A stretch of DNA of 64,000 nt from Glandiceps talaboti (taxonomy: Eukaryota > Hemichordata > Enteropneusta > Spengelidae): contig NC_135568.1 of NCBI RefSeq assembly GCF_964340395.1, positions 11,680,276 through 11,744,275 of the forward strand, in the 5' to 3' direction. Positions 12,301-27,700 of the stretch are shown here, in pieces (the stretch's first letter is position 1; every line of letters starts with the position of its first letter). The position numbers and the translations under genes are program-made. Under the pieces are notes generated by a model, which did not search any database, was not told the DNA's origin, and was given only the letters and a program-made list of their open reading frames with translations.

Positions 12301-15300
12301 CCTAAAACATATATAAGACTGAGGCAGACTCAAATGCTTGAAATTCTTGAGGAGTAAGTCATTGAGCGTTGTTGGTGAAGGTCCAGAAAATTTATAAAAT
12401 TTTACAAAATTTTACAAAGTTTTACAAAAGTTTTCAGGATTTGAAAGCGTTCAATGTCACTGATCATAATATGTCAATTTCTTACAAAAATTGTTTACTT
12501 TTAGTTGTTTTTTACTGAGCTGAGAGTGATGCAGGGACGATGCTATTTCTGTTAATCGTGATTTGATAGGATGGCACACATACATGGCCTCTTCAGGGTT
12601 TTTTATTTAGTTCTAAAATATGTATGGAATGTAATGATGCTATGGAACCAGATGTCCTCAGTCTGTGCTGCAAAAAGTTCCATCATGCGATGTGTATAAA
12701 TATACAATTACTTCATTATGTACACGATTTATACCAACCTAACAAGTGACAGAGGAGATGGTACCCTGGTACTTTGACACTGCCTTTCAAATTGACTTGG
12801 AAAGTTTGTTTTCACTGTAGGGTCATCTGCAAACTTTAATATGTTCTATCCTATCAGTATTTTTGGAGAGTTTGTTATAGTTGTACCAAGGTCACGATAC
12901 TGTAGTCTAGTTCCTGACGACCGTATTCTGATTTTACACTTCATACATTACAGTAATGTATGAAGATAATGTAATGTAAAATCGGAACTGGTCATCAGGA
13001 ACTAGACTGTGATACTGTGGAACTTGGACACTGCCTTTCCATTTGACTTATTTTCACTTTAATACGGCTCATCTGCAAATTTATGTCCTATCCCCGTTGA
13101 CATTTTTGGAGGATTTGTTAGCTCTATTGTGACATTGCCTTTCAAGTTGAATAGTCTTCTGGAATATCATTTTCATTTTAGGATCATTTACCCCTCGAGT
13201 TGTAATATCAGTATTTGGGTGAATTTGTTAGTTATATCAAAGTTTTTCCATAGTGTAGGACAGGCAAAAATTTGGAAATAGATTTCCAAATTTAAAAAAA
13301 TTAAATTGTATGAGCAATTATTCTTCATAATGCTAACCAGTTTTGTTCTTTCACTACTCAAACTGTCGCATTTTGAGAGAATTTGATAGCACCATTCCTA
13401 GTAGGACAATACTCATGACCTGAGAGTTCTGATATGTTAACAAAATTTGGGGTATCAGTTTTCAATTTTTTTTTTACATCTATAATTTAGAGTAGAAGTT
13501 GTCATTAGTAATTATAGGTATCAGTTTTCAATTTGAGGTATCAGTTTTCAATTTTTTTGACATTTAGAGTAGACTTGGTGATTCATAATTGTAAAAAAGA
13601 GTATATAACACCCTGTTGTGGTCACATGACAAGTCTATATACAATAAGTAACAGCTGAACAAGGTTGAGTGATTCAGCCGAAATATAATTTATACTCTTG
13701 AGTTTGGAATTATACAAATGAATTTAAAGAGTTATGTTCCTTCAATACTTAGATTGCCAGTAGCTAAGACAATTCAGTAGTTGTAATGAAAAATGTTTAT
13801 TTTACTTTTTTAAAACATCACTAATTAGGTTTGTTTTGATAGAAGCTAATTTCTGATCAAGTGTGGCAACAATTAATGGGAAGGGTAGATACATAAATAA
13901 CATTACACTTTCAGGGATGACGTTTGCCCACAGCTGTCAAGAAAAGTGGAATTTTTACTTGCAAGTTAAAGTATTTTTATTTTAGATGTTGTTGAGAAAG
14001 GTTAGATACATTTCAGGGTTGACATTTTTCCACAGCTGTCAAGAAAATGGTGTCTAGGAAAGTGAAATCTTGCTTCATTAAAAGTTATTGAATTTTTTGA
14101 TATTATTGGAAAAGTTTGAAACATAACACCTTAGACTAGTTTATTTCAGTAAACAGAACAGATATACAAATAAAAACTGATATGAATTGTTTCATTACTT
14201 GGATAACCCACAAAGACAGTCAAAGACTTGTTTCTAGTGGGGTCCATACAGTGAATCAAGAAAGTGGCGGGACTAGCAAAGGTGTTTTTATCACAATTTT
14301 AGGGGGACAGTTGTTCACAACTATCAGGCAAGTGATGTCTAGAAAATGAAAGTTTACTTGCAAGTTAAAAAAATATTTTGAATTTTGTCCAGTATACAAT
14401 GTACATGGTTCAATATATTTTGGTACAGACAATAGTGAAATTTTATTTGAGCAACTCTTAAAAATTATGTTACGATATAGCATACAAAAAGATATTAAAA
14501 AAATAATTGTTACTCATTCATTGGAATATGGAAATAGTATTACATTTCAACATACGACACAGACAGAAATGATACTTCTAAAAATCATGATACAGTTCAG
14601 GATACAGCATAACATTAATAAAATTTGGTTACTCAGCTAGAGAAAATGTAATTAGAGTTCAACATACGACACAAACAAGAATAATACTGTGGTTGAGCAA
14701 CTTCTAAAAATCATGATACAGTTGAAGATACTTCAAAAAAGTGATAAAATTTGGTTACTCAGCTGGAGAAAATGGTTCGACATACGACACAGACAGAAAT
14801 AATTCTTTGGTTGAGTGACTTCTAAATGTTGTGTCACAGTTCAACATAAGATAACTGTAATTAATATGTCAATACTTAACCAGTGGAAATGATATTGCAG
14901 TTCAACATATATAACACTACTTAAACTCTTTTTAGCAACTTCTAAAAATATTTTTTATAGTTAAGCACATGACAAAGACAATACAGAATTTATTTCAAGC
15001 AATTTTATTGTAGATCAACATGCAACAAAAACAGTACACTTGTAGAATTTGATTTGATTAAATGTTGTTATAGTTCAATTTCAAAAAATTTAAATTGATA
15101 ATACATCTTCTTAAAACTTCAGTACTGTTCAACCCATGGCAGACAGTAATAATATATTTTGTAACTCAACAAGTTGAAATGTTATTTTATTTTATCTTAT
15201 GTTATGTGATGTGATGTGATGTGATGTTATTGTTCATTAAGGTGTATATGTGGACTTAACAAATTATACACTGATACAATACTTAAAATAAAATTTACAA

Positions 15301-15757
15301 AAAAAGGAACCACATCCAGTCCTCTGACTTATAGGACACAAAGAATATCAAATTAAATACATAAATAAATAAATATCACATACGTCTTAGTTGTAAATAA
15401 AGTTTTTCCTACAGGCCTCATGTAAATAGTTTGTAGCTAGTAAAGTTTGACTGACATATGATCAAGACAGTACATACTTGTGACACTTTGGTTTGGTATC
15501 TCTAGAATTTTAACTTGGTGTGTTGGGAATTGGCAGGGAATCAAAATATTTGTCAGTTTTTTACTGTCTCATTTTGCAAATATTTATAAGTTATAGAAAC
15601 AACAGCTGTTTGTTATGAGATGTAGCATAGGATTGGTGTGTTGTGTCAGGTTTTCTGATTGGCTGAAAGTACCAAGTATTGGCTACAAAGTGTCAGGTAC
15701 TGGACGTGGTTAGGAAGGGGGTGGTGATGGTGATAATAATGGCAAGGGAAAAGATAT

Positions 15758-15793
<36 letters not shown>

Positions 15794-18700
15794 CGATGAT
15801 GATGTTGATGTTGACAACGACAATGACGATGACAATGACAACAATGATGATGATGATGATGATGATGTTGATGGTAATGATGATGATGATGTTGACGTTG
15901 ACAACAAAACTTGTGACAACAGTGTCAGTGACAGTTCAGTGTTTCTCAGTTTTATTAGAAATATGCAAACATTCAACAAAGACTTACTGTATTGATATTA
16001 ACCTTTTTAGCAATTTGTATATTATATGGCTAGAGAAGGCTGATTCTTAATGAATACAGGAATAAAAACTTAATGTTCTTTTTGTATACCTGTGGTGTAA
16101 GTTATAAATATTGAAAATTCACAAACTTGTGGGTACGTTTTGTATTTGTTAGTGTGGTTTGGGCTATAAATCTATTGGCTTACTATTGAGAGGTTGTTTA
16201 CTATTTGGAGAGAGGGAGGAGGGCAAGGAAAGTGAGGTAATGCAAGTCTAGCATGGTTAGTGGACAAGCACTCCTATAACATGGAAAGGTCAGAGGTCAT
16301 GAAATGGAGTATGTCCCAGACTAATGTAAGTCATAATTATGGACAGAAATAGAATGTACTTTGGGTTGTTACAAAACCCAGTCCATTCCTCAGAGGTAAT
16401 GGTTGTTGAATGTTTGATAGGCGTGATGGAATCTACATTAGTTAAAAGGCACTGTAACTTTAAACTGGTAGTTTGTTCCTGTATGGGGTTGGAGAAGGGG
16501 GAAGGAGGGGGGAGGGGAGGGGGTGGGAGGTTAGGTAAGGCATATCCAGGGATGGCAATGCATTGGTTGTGTTTTGTATCATCATTACAAAACCCAGTCT
16601 ATATCTGAGATATAATGGTTTTTAAATGTCTGATAAAGCGTAATGGAATCTATAAGGCACTGTAATTTTACACTGGTTGTTTGACCCTCAAGAGGAAATG
16701 AATAATATGTAGATTATTGCTTTGACCTTTCAAGTCACCAAAATAACCGTTGTTCCAAGGTTAATGACCAGTGAAGTGTATGTCTGGACAGTCTGGATTA
16801 AATTGACCATACCAGTGTTGTTACTGACCAATGTCTTGACCATTCTAAATTGAATTTACCAGTGAAGTGCATGTCTAGATCATAACATGTTGTAAATAGA
16901 TTTCTTCCCCTTCAATTAGCATGAGTAGTCTTGAATTCGTTTTGGCTAGCACTTTTGATGAGATTGCAGTGTGATTGGTACAGAGTGTCTACTAGTGGGG
17001 TCTGTGAAACTGTTATCCTCGTTCATAGCCTGTCTACTCAGTTGATTGTTGATGTCACTACACAGGTACAGAACATGGGTAGCTTGATCTGTTGATTATC
17101 TGCTACACTTATTCATTATACATGTATGTAGCAAATGTGTGTAGCAGTCACAAATCCATTGATATAATAGACAGACTATGAACAAATGTAGTGGAATCAC
17201 AAAATCCAGGGATGTACATGTAGATAGACTATGAACTATGGTGGAATCACAGAATCCAGGGATGTACATGTAGATAGACTATGAACTATGGTGGAATCAC
17301 AAAATCCAGGGATGTACATGTAGATAGACTATGAACTATGGTGGAATCACAAAATCCAGGGATGTACATGTAGATAGACTATGAACTATGGTGGAATCAC
17401 AAAATCCAGGGATGTACATGTAGATAGACTATGAACTATGGTGGAATCACAAAATCCAGGGATGTACCTGTAGGTAGACTATGAGCTATAGTGGAATCAC
17501 AGAATCCAGGGATGTACCTGTAGGTAGACTATGAGCTATAGTGGAATCACAGAATCCAGGGATGTACCTGTAGGTAGACTATGAACTATGGTGGAATCAC
17601 AGAATCCAGGGATGTACATGTAGATAGACTATGAACTATGGTGGAATCACAAAATCCAGGGATGTACATGTAGATAGACTATGAACTATGGTGGAATCAC
17701 AAAATCCAGGGATGTACATGTAGATAGACTATGAACTATGGTGGAATCACAAAATCCAGGGATGTACATGTAGATAGACTATGAACTATGGTGGAATCAC
17801 AAAATCCAGGGATGTACATGTAGATAGACTATGAACTATGGTGGAATCACAAAATCCAGGGATGTAGAAAGGCTTGTTGGTACCGGTAGATAGAATTGAA
17901 GTAGGGTGCATATGTACATGTATATGACCACTGAAGTATGTGTCAGGACTGTGGTTACTTATTCCTGTCTCTCAAATGTAACATGACCATATAAAGTCAC
18001 CTTAGGGTCAAATCATTTCAGTTGTGGGCCAGACTGTGGTGTTGTACAATGTAGTAGGATACATCAAAATTCAAATATGGGGTTGTTGGTGGTCGAGTGC
18101 TTAGCTCATTTTCCACATACCACTGCAGTCAGGGTTGGATTTGATCAAAATGAAATAGTAAAGAGTACTATAAGATTGTAGTGGAAGTACATAGAAAAGA
18201 GTCGTGGTTAAAAACACACACATTTACAGGACTCCCCTCTACAGAGTTCTGGATCTGTATTCGATGTATGTTATGGAATATAGATAAAGGAGAAGCATGG
18301 ATTCTGGCTTACCTAAAAAATAGACTTATTTTCTCTAAATTTCACCAATAGTAGTATGACATAACATTGTAATGGAAGTACAGAGAAAGAAGTCATGATT
18401 AAAAATACACTATTTTAAAGGACTACCCTCAACAGAGCCGTGGATCTGTATTCGATGTACAGAAAGAAAAAGCATGGATTCTAACTTACCCCAAAAATAT
18501 ACTTATTTTCTGTAAATTTCAATCAAATTGCAATCAAAGTATGGATAAAGAAGTCATGATTTAAAACACGCTGTTTTAAAGGGCTACTATTTGCAGCCCC
18601 ATAGATCTGTATTTGATGTACATACATGTATAGGACTAGACAGAAAGAAAAAGCATGGATTCTAACTTACCAAAAAAAATACTTACTTTATCTAAATTTC

Positions 18701-21700
18701 ACCAACGGTAGTAAAGATTGCAATCAAAGTATGGAGTAAGAAGTCATGATTGAAAACACACTGTTTTAAAGGATTACTCTTTGCAGAGCCCTAGATCTGT
18801 ATTCGATGTACATACATGTATAGGACTAGACAGAAAGGGAAAACATGGATTCTGGCTATACAAGACACACAATTGAGAAATGAAACATGTACATATGTAA
18901 AGTGTCAGGAATCAGTGTCTATAGACTAGGTATTTTTACAGAGTCCTGATTTATAAACCCTACATCATTAACATTAAGACCCCAGTAAACTCATTGATAA
19001 GACCAGTAAAATTTGTCAGTTGCCAGACAGATTTATTCAACCCAGAAGAAATGGAATGCAACTAGTGTCAAGTTAGGCTTTCTCAATGAAGTCATTTCCA
19101 CAACTCATTTTAATTCTCTGATAATATCTAATCCTTGGAGTTGAACATTCTGTGTTCTACAGAATATGTAGTCTGGATGTACAGCTTCCTGTGGCATGAA
19201 ACTATCATAAAGAGAGATCCTGAGATTCCATGCCATAGATAGCACTAGACTAGTAAATAGGTTGAAACACCACTCCAGTATAATGGTATTGTTATAAGCT
19301 TTGAGATCTGGTGAGCCATTTATAATTTTATATCACTTGCTGTGGCATCCTCCTTTAAAATAAGTGCATGAAATAATTTTCTTAATGGAGTAATTTTCAC
19401 AACTCGTAGCTAATCATTGGACCAGAAAGTTTTGTGTACGAGTTAATAGATGAATTTGGTGCCTGATGACTTCAAAAAAAGTGAATGAAGTCATGTCCAC
19501 AACTCATACCTAATCATTGGACTAGAAAGTTTTGTGTATGAGTTAATAGATGAATTTGGCATCTGATGACTTAAAAAAAAGTGAATGAAGTCATTGCCAC
19601 AACTCATAGCTAATCATTGGACTAGAAAGTTTTGAGTTTGGTGTCTGATGACTTAAAAAAAGTGAATGAAGTCATGTCCACCACTCATAGCTAATCATTG
19701 GACTAGAAAGTTTTGAGTTTGGTGTCTGATGACTTAAAAAAAGTGAATGAAGTCATGTCCACCACTCATAGCTAATCATTGGACTAGAAAGTTTTGAGTT
19801 TGGTGTCTGATGACTTAAAAAAAGTGAATGAAGTCATTGCCACAACTCATAGCTAATCGTTGGACTAGAAAGTTTTGAGTTTGGTGTCTGATGACTTAAA
19901 AAAAAGTGAATGAAGTAATTTTCACAACTCGTAGCTAATCATTGGACTAGAAAGTTTTGTATCCTCATGAATAACTTGTTATTAATTTTGATATTTCCCA
20001 TCCCTAGGCTAGAGTTCATGACCTCTCTACATAAATATTTCATTACATATGTAATATGATATTGATGGATAACTAATACTATAGTGTTGCTGACCCCCTA
20101 CAGTGCTGTATGCATTATTAGGTCTACTATACAGTGCCCCAACGGGTTATCCAGTTGATGACTCATTAAAAATATTTTATGAAGTTCCACCTTTGAAATA
20201 AATTGTAGAAAAGAAGTTACATATTTATATATTTGTCTCCAGGTCATGACTCGATTAAAAATATTTATGAAGTTTCACCTTTGAAATAAAGTTTAAATTC
20301 AAATATTTATTTAAATTGGTTAGGTTTTATCTAGAATGAAAAAAAAAATCTTTATAACTTCTTTGAAAATCAACTATATACACAACAGTTAGAGAGGTTT
20401 ATGAACCTAAAAGGCCATTTTTACTTGAAAAAATTTGTAGCTATGAAGGTAGAATTTAATAGTTTGAAAATCCTGACTGTATTTGTACTTGGTTGCTACA
20501 AATATATTGTCAATTTCTTAAAAAAGACCGACAAAGTATGAATTTAAGTGTTTTTGTTACGCATGGTATAAATAGAATGATTCCAGTGCTGGTAGTGGGT
20601 TCCCAAGTCATGTTACTCAAGTTCCCAAACAAATTTATGGTAGATTGCATGAGAAAGTATGTCACCTTTATCCCTTTCAGCTTTTCTGTTAATAGAGTTC
20701 CTCAACCTTAGCCAAAAACAATGAACCTAGTTAGAAATCCAAACTTTTTTGTACTGAATTACTACAGATATGTTATTTTCTTCTTGTGGAATCTTCATAT
20801 CCTAAAAATACCGTACTTTAAGATATGAGCATAATTTGGCCTGTAATTCAGTTTTTGTACTTATTTATGACAGAAAAACCTAAAACTTGTCAGTCTTTCT
20901 CTGCCCTGATTCAGATTGCCACATGTAATTTAATTCTGAAGATTTGAAATCAACAAAACACATGTAACTGTCAATGTTTGACAGAATAAATGCAGTCACT
21001 TAAGGCCAGGCATCAGTGATTTGGGTTAAGTAAGGAATGTGTAATAGTAATAAATCATACAGTCTATTAATATGTGCTGTTTAAAATACCAGTCATTATA
21101 GGGCTCAGGATTAAAAGAAAATTCTAATATTTGTAAACATTTGTATACTTTAAAAGTGATGTAGTCTGACAAATGAGGCCGTTGAAGTCAGTGAACAAAA
21201 TGCAAATTTGCAGTATACATGCATAAGTTTATTATTCAGAAGCAATTCTAGGTTGACAGTGTGATTGAGTTAAATATAAAGAAGTCTGGAGACTAGCATT
21301 TGAAAAATGTTGTTGGTACCTCAAAAGTTGTGTCATAGTTTCAAAATGTGCATAGGTGGGTGGGTGGATGGACGGATGGTTGGTTGGTTGGTTGGTTGGA
21401 TGGTTGGATGGAGGGAGGGGTGGTTGGATAGATGGATAGATGGATAGATGGATAGATAAACAAACAAATTTGAATAAATGAAGAAATGAATGAATAGATG
21501 AATGAATGAATGGATGAATGAATGAATGAATGAATGGATAAATGAATGCCGTGTTAATCCTCTTGTTTCCATTTGATTTACTTGGTATCATAGCAGAAAG
21601 GCTGTTGTAATATGTAATACCTCATTACAAGGACTCCTAATTATGTTCACTCCATTTAACCATTCAGCATCTTCAGTGTCTTGTGTTAAAGCATCGCAAA

Positions 21701-24700
21701 CAAGAACAAAACTGAAGAGATAGTTGAATTCTGAAACAGGCAATAGCTTTACACTTCCAATAGGATAAAAATAGTCTCACTACATCATTGGATGTGTACC
21801 TCCACTTCGATTGTTTTGGATAGTGAATGGAGGCACAGATCCATGATGTACGTAGACAGTCTATTAATAGGGAGTACCAAATTTACTGTCCTGAGAGAGA
21901 ATTGATTCAGTGGAATATACTGCCATAGGCATTAATTGTGGTACATATATGTTGTGATAGGAAGGACCAAACTCAAAGTGACTAAGTCTATGAATGGGGA
22001 GGACAAAATTTACCCTCCTTAGAGTGAATTGATTCAGTGGAATATACTGCTGTAGACATTAGGTTGTGACAGATATACATATGTTCTGATAGGAAAGGCC
22101 AAACTAAAAGTGACTTAGACAAGCTATAGGGAGGACCAAGTCTGAAAGGTGCAGTGGTTGGTCCACTTATGTAACCACTCAATACCCACAATATATACTG
22201 TTACTGTTATGTTCTACTAAATAGCAAGGACCGAGCTTGAAGTCCTAGAAGTGACCTCATAGCAGGCCAAGATGCTAATTAAGGACACCATTTAATGACC
22301 AATTACAGATAATTAGCACCTAGGTTCTAATTAACTCATAGATAATTGCCATCATGTTACCTCCAAGTGTTGTTTACATCATAGACCCTACACAGACAGA
22401 CCTTCCCCTCAAGGAGAGACTCAGATCTGATAGTGAATATTAATTGGTTGTGAAAGTACACCCCAGGGACCTACATGGTTCAGTGCTGTATACTAATTCT
22501 GTTCAGAAGCAGAACGTCTGGCTAGTTAGGTCAGTCATACATGCTATTAGCCAAAGTGTTAGGGAATCCATGCTGTAGAATGGGAATCCATGCTGTAAAC
22601 CTGGAAATTTTCACTAAAGTGTAAAGACTTATTTTCTCTTATTTCACTTGAAAACAAAAATGCAATAAAAAAAAGTAGTGGCTAAAATGCCGCCTTGTAC
22701 ATGAAAACAATGTACCAGACTGGTAATTAGTAAAAATTAGTTTTTGAGAACTAGCTGAAAAACTATTAGCCTGGAATTCATGCTGTTGTGTATTGTACAA
22801 TGGAGGATATAGTATGCCCTGCACTGCATGCAGTATAATGGGCATTGTTTCTAGGTAGGTCCAATATCAAGTATATCTCACTTCAGAGTAATAGAACTAT
22901 CACATGCTCCAGGCATGTGTCTTGTCAATCCAAGCTGAGATTGTGAGAGAATGGTCGTAAGTTTTATTAGATAGTTTTCAATTTCAACAGCTCCATAGTT
23001 TGGCAAAGTATGGCAAAGTATGTCATTGTGATGTCTGGTCTGAGGTCAATACATTTCATTTGGAGGTTAAAATCAGAGTAGAGATGGTTTCCGGTTTGAG
23101 ATATGTATACTATGTTTAATTGTGGCCACTTTGCTTGTCTACGAATTCAATGCTGTTAGGTGACTCTGATAGCTATTGGAGTATGAATACCATGAGTTGC
23201 AAGAACTATCAGAGTTACAGATCAGTGCTGTAGACAGGCTAGGATCCCCTAGTTAAAATCAGGGTAATAGTTGGGACTTGGTTCTGACATTGTCTCTCTT
23301 CTACAGAACGGACAATGTTGATTCCATACTTAATCATCTGTGAGCAGGTCTGAGATAATGTATTCAGTTGAGTTTAGTTTAATTGGTTAAACCAGGGTAG
23401 AAATAGTCTAGTCTGAAACCCTTCTTTGCTTCTAATTGTTAAAACCAGGGTAGAAATACTTCCCAGTCTGACAACTACGTACTTTCTTTGGCTGTAATTC
23501 AACCAGTGATATCCAGGGGTCTCTTCAATGTACGGTAGTGTATTTGATATCCCAAAACAAACTGATATATGATTTATGTAGAACCATATGTGTAGAGGTG
23601 TTGATATTCTCTGACATTTCAATATCAAGTAAAAGTGTTATGAAAAAGTGAGAAGAAAGTTTCATAATTTCAGAAGATTTTATTTCTTAAACCTCAATAT
23701 TTGGATACCACAGATTTACATTACTGTTATCTTATCAGTGGAGCTATAGGGATTGAATAAAATCTTTCTTTTGTTCTGAACCATATTAATCCTATAGCTT
23801 AACCCTTTCAGGACTAGAAACTTTCCCTCCAAAATTTTTGAACAAAAATTCTTGTTTCTCTGTAATTTTTGGAAAAAGATCAACTTTATTTTAGATCAGA
23901 ATTCAAGAAATATTACTTCCCAATGAAGTAATATTCTTAAATTTTGGAAAATGTTCTTACAATCAAGTTTCTATTTATTCCAATGTCGTCTCTAGGAATG
24001 AAAGGGTATATCCTAATCTGAACTGGGTCTTAAACCCTTTAAAACCTGACACCCTAAATTTAGAATTTAATTACATAGAGTTACAGCAACCAAGTCATTA
24101 CAATGTAAATGCCTATCTGATTTGCACTCCTATGTATGGTTATAATGACGAATAGTTGATGATCAAAACTTTACTGTTTACATGTTATGTGTAAATGGTT
24201 AATAAAATAGTAATGAATACATATCATTTGTCAACATAACACCCAAAAAAATCATAAGTTTGACAAGTTCTCAAACATTCTCTTTCTTTGGTTTGAAAAA
24301 TCTTTTCTCTACTACAGTACTAATTCACTTTTGGCGTAAGTAGAGCAAAAAGCAAATAATAGATTTGATCACTTTCAATTATTCTTTTTCAACTTTTTTT
24401 CAAAATCGGTTTTCTACGAACTCATTCTTGGCATAAATAGAGCAAAAAGTAGTCAGTAGATTTGACAACTTTCTCGGTCTATGGTTTAAAAATCTGTTTT
24501 CTTCTGACTAAGTCTTGGCATGAAAAGACCATTATAGGATAATTATGTGATATGATATGTAAATTTATACGGCTGAAGTCAGATCATTTCACCAAGGGTC
24601 ACTATTCAAAGTTGACTGAGTAGTTTACCATATGATGGGAAAAATAGGATGCTAAAAATTTATTTGATGCCGGGACTGCTTGCTGACAGTTTCAGGGCTG

Positions 24701-27700
24701 GGTTTTGTTTCATGGTATGATCATATTCTGTGATTTAATGATTGGTTTGTAGGCGGACTCTAGATATTATGATGTGAAGATAAATAACAGTATATAATGT
24801 CAGGAAGAGTTATTAGAGATGTGGACCCTTGAAGGAGTCGATTTCATTTTGTGTTGGAATATCTTTCTAATATGTATTTAAAGACCCAGTTTGGTTTAGG
24901 TTTAAAACTTAGGTGTAAAAACAGTTGTCTGTAGTAGATCTATACAGAACACGTTAGTAATGAATAAAAGTATTCCTATGTAATCCCCAAGATAGTACTA
25001 ATGCAAAGGTATGAGATTAAATCATGGATCTTTAAAAGCCCAGTATGGAATAGGATTAAAATGTGGGGGCAGTTGTCTGGTAGAACTGTATAGAACAAGT
25101 TAGTAAATAAATGAATAAAAGTATTCCTATTTAATCTCCAAGATAGTACTAATGCAATAGTGTGAAATTAAATCATATTATGAGATTAAATCATCAGACG
25201 TGCAACCATTACAGATTGGAAGAACAGTTTTATTATATTGTCTTTTTAAGGTGATGTCAGTTTCCACATCCACTTATTCTGACGAGACTTCACAATTTTC
25301 GTGATTTTATTATTTTTTTTACCGAATATGTAAAAAAAGGTTTCGGCAGTGAAAAACTAGGTGGGGTTGGGTAACCGGAACCACACAATATTTTTTTAGT
25401 AGGCCTTATGAGTCACTCTTGGTTTGCACCCAGATATGTATTGAATCACATATACTATATGTAAACTTATGTGAGTTCAAGTATGCATCACATTATTGAA
25501 TGTTGAAAATGATAATTAGATCCGTACCAATAATTTATTTTAGCACATTTATACCATCATATAATGTGTACGAGTATACCTATATATAAGTGATTTAGTA
25601 TACTTCAGGATACATGACCTCTAACATTTAATAAGTTGAAAGTTGCTCACTAAAAGTTATACAACAGAACTGTGCCCCACTTCCCTCTATGCTCAAATTA
25701 CAATTGTTACAGCATTGAGTATATAATTAGTCCCCGCGGACGAAGTCCGGAACGGGGACTTATGGATTGGGTTCCGTCTGTCCGTGCGTCCGTGCGTCCG
25801 TGCGTCCGTCCGTCCACAGCCGTTTCTTGGAGATGCCTGTACCGATTTTTTTCAAACTTGGTACAGGGGCAACATGCTATGGCATACATATGCACGTCAA
25901 TTTGTTTTATGATACGATCCAATATGGCCGCCTAGCAGCCATTTTGTTTGTGAATTTTCCCTGTCTAAAGCCATAACTCAGACATGCTCACACAGATCTC
26001 ATTCAGAGTTGGTATTAGGACAGTGTTCTATGACATACATGTGCATATTCATTGTTGTCATGATACGATCCAATATGGCCGCCTGGCAGCCATTTTGTTT
26101 GTGAATTTTCCATGTCCAAAGCTATAACTCAGACATGCTTGAACAGATCTCATTCAAAGTTGGTATTAGGACAGTGTTCTATGACATACATGTGCATATC
26201 CATTTTCATTGTGATACGATCCAATATGGCTGCCTGGCAGCCATTTTGTTTGCAAATTTTCCATGTCCAAAGCCATAACTCAGACATGCTTGAACATATC
26301 TCATTCGAAGTTGGTATTAGGATAGTGTTCTATGACATACATGTGCATATCCATTTTCGTCATGATACGATCCAATATGGCTGCCTGGCAGCCATTTTGT
26401 TTGTGAATTTTCCATGTCCAAAGCCATAACTCAGACATGCTTGAACAGATCTCATTCAGAGTTGGTATTAGGACAGTGTTCTATGACATACATTTGCATG
26501 TCCATTTTCATATTGATATGATCCCCCATACCTGACCAATCCTTTATTGTTGTAGGCATGTTCCATGTCCGACAAGCAGACACAACATATCTAAGTCTGT
26601 TTGATTTAGGTTCACAAGTGTTGTTGCGTGATCAGAGTAGTGCTAATTCCTTAAAACCCAATCATAGCGGGGACTATGTCATTCTCAATGGCTTGTTTAA
26701 TATTGAAAGAAGGCGTTCTTTTGTTCAGAAATTGACTGTATGGTGCATCTTGTCATTCAGCCCTAAATAGCCCTCTCTTCATGTGAGTGTTGGCTGATAG
26801 GGATACATGACATGCCATGCCTTACAGAGACGACTAGACTGGTTCAGTAGATGAAGATGGTCAAAATGGGTCTCAAATACATTAACATTCACTGAAGTTT
26901 TGTCCAAGTGAAATACATTACTGATGTTGGATTGCATGCCAGACAATCCCTGATGATCATCATAACTGGCATATAGTAAGAATGTGAAGGAAAACATATC
27001 TGATGGCCCTGGTATGTGTCTTTTTATAGAAGGTTGCATTGGTTCAATGAGAGCCATAGACCAGATGATTTGACGTCAGAACCTGCTATGATTACTAATT
27101 GAAATCACAGTGTATATGCTTATGAGATGAGTCACAGGGCAATACATTTAGATATAGACCAATAACAATTTTTTTTTATGGCTGAAGGTGAATCATGGGT
27201 CAATAAATTTAGATATGGACCAATAACAATTTGTTTTAACTTGACTGGGAAAGGTCATTAAATTAAGATTTGGACCACTGACAGTGTATATGGCTGAAGG
27301 TGAATCATGGGTCAATAAATTTAGATAGAGACCAACTGCAAAGTGTATATGCCTGAAGCTGAATCCTACTAGGTCAATAAATTTTGATAGAGACCGATTG
27401 CAAAGTGTATATGCCTGAAACTGAATTCTACAGGGTCAATAAATTTGTTGTAAAATAAGTATTGCAATCGGAAAAAGATAAGAGGAACAAGCCAATCTTA
27501 TGAACTCAGACTAAGACTCAGTAAGAGATAAGATTCAAAGTAATTGTTTAACATAGAACACCTCAAGGACAACAAGCTTATAGATTTAAGACAACTGTAT
27601 GGCTAATTTATCATACAGAGAAGTTTACAACAACCATTCCACATAAAATTTTAGGACAAGCATTTGTACAATTTGTTATAACTTATACAAAATTTGAAGA

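Noticed and set aside
15679-16050. Met/Thr-rich frame and its Ser-rich antisense frame
   Set aside because: They come from the GAT/GAC trinucleotide microsatellite.
21232-21591. Two Ser/His/Ile- and Pro-rich minus-strand frames
   Set aside because: They come from the compound tetranucleotide microsatellite.
25672-26770. Several open frames (71-105 codons) on both strands
   Set aside because: They lie inside the 25729-26675 transposon and translate its 151-bp repeats or its tail; none resembles a transposase.
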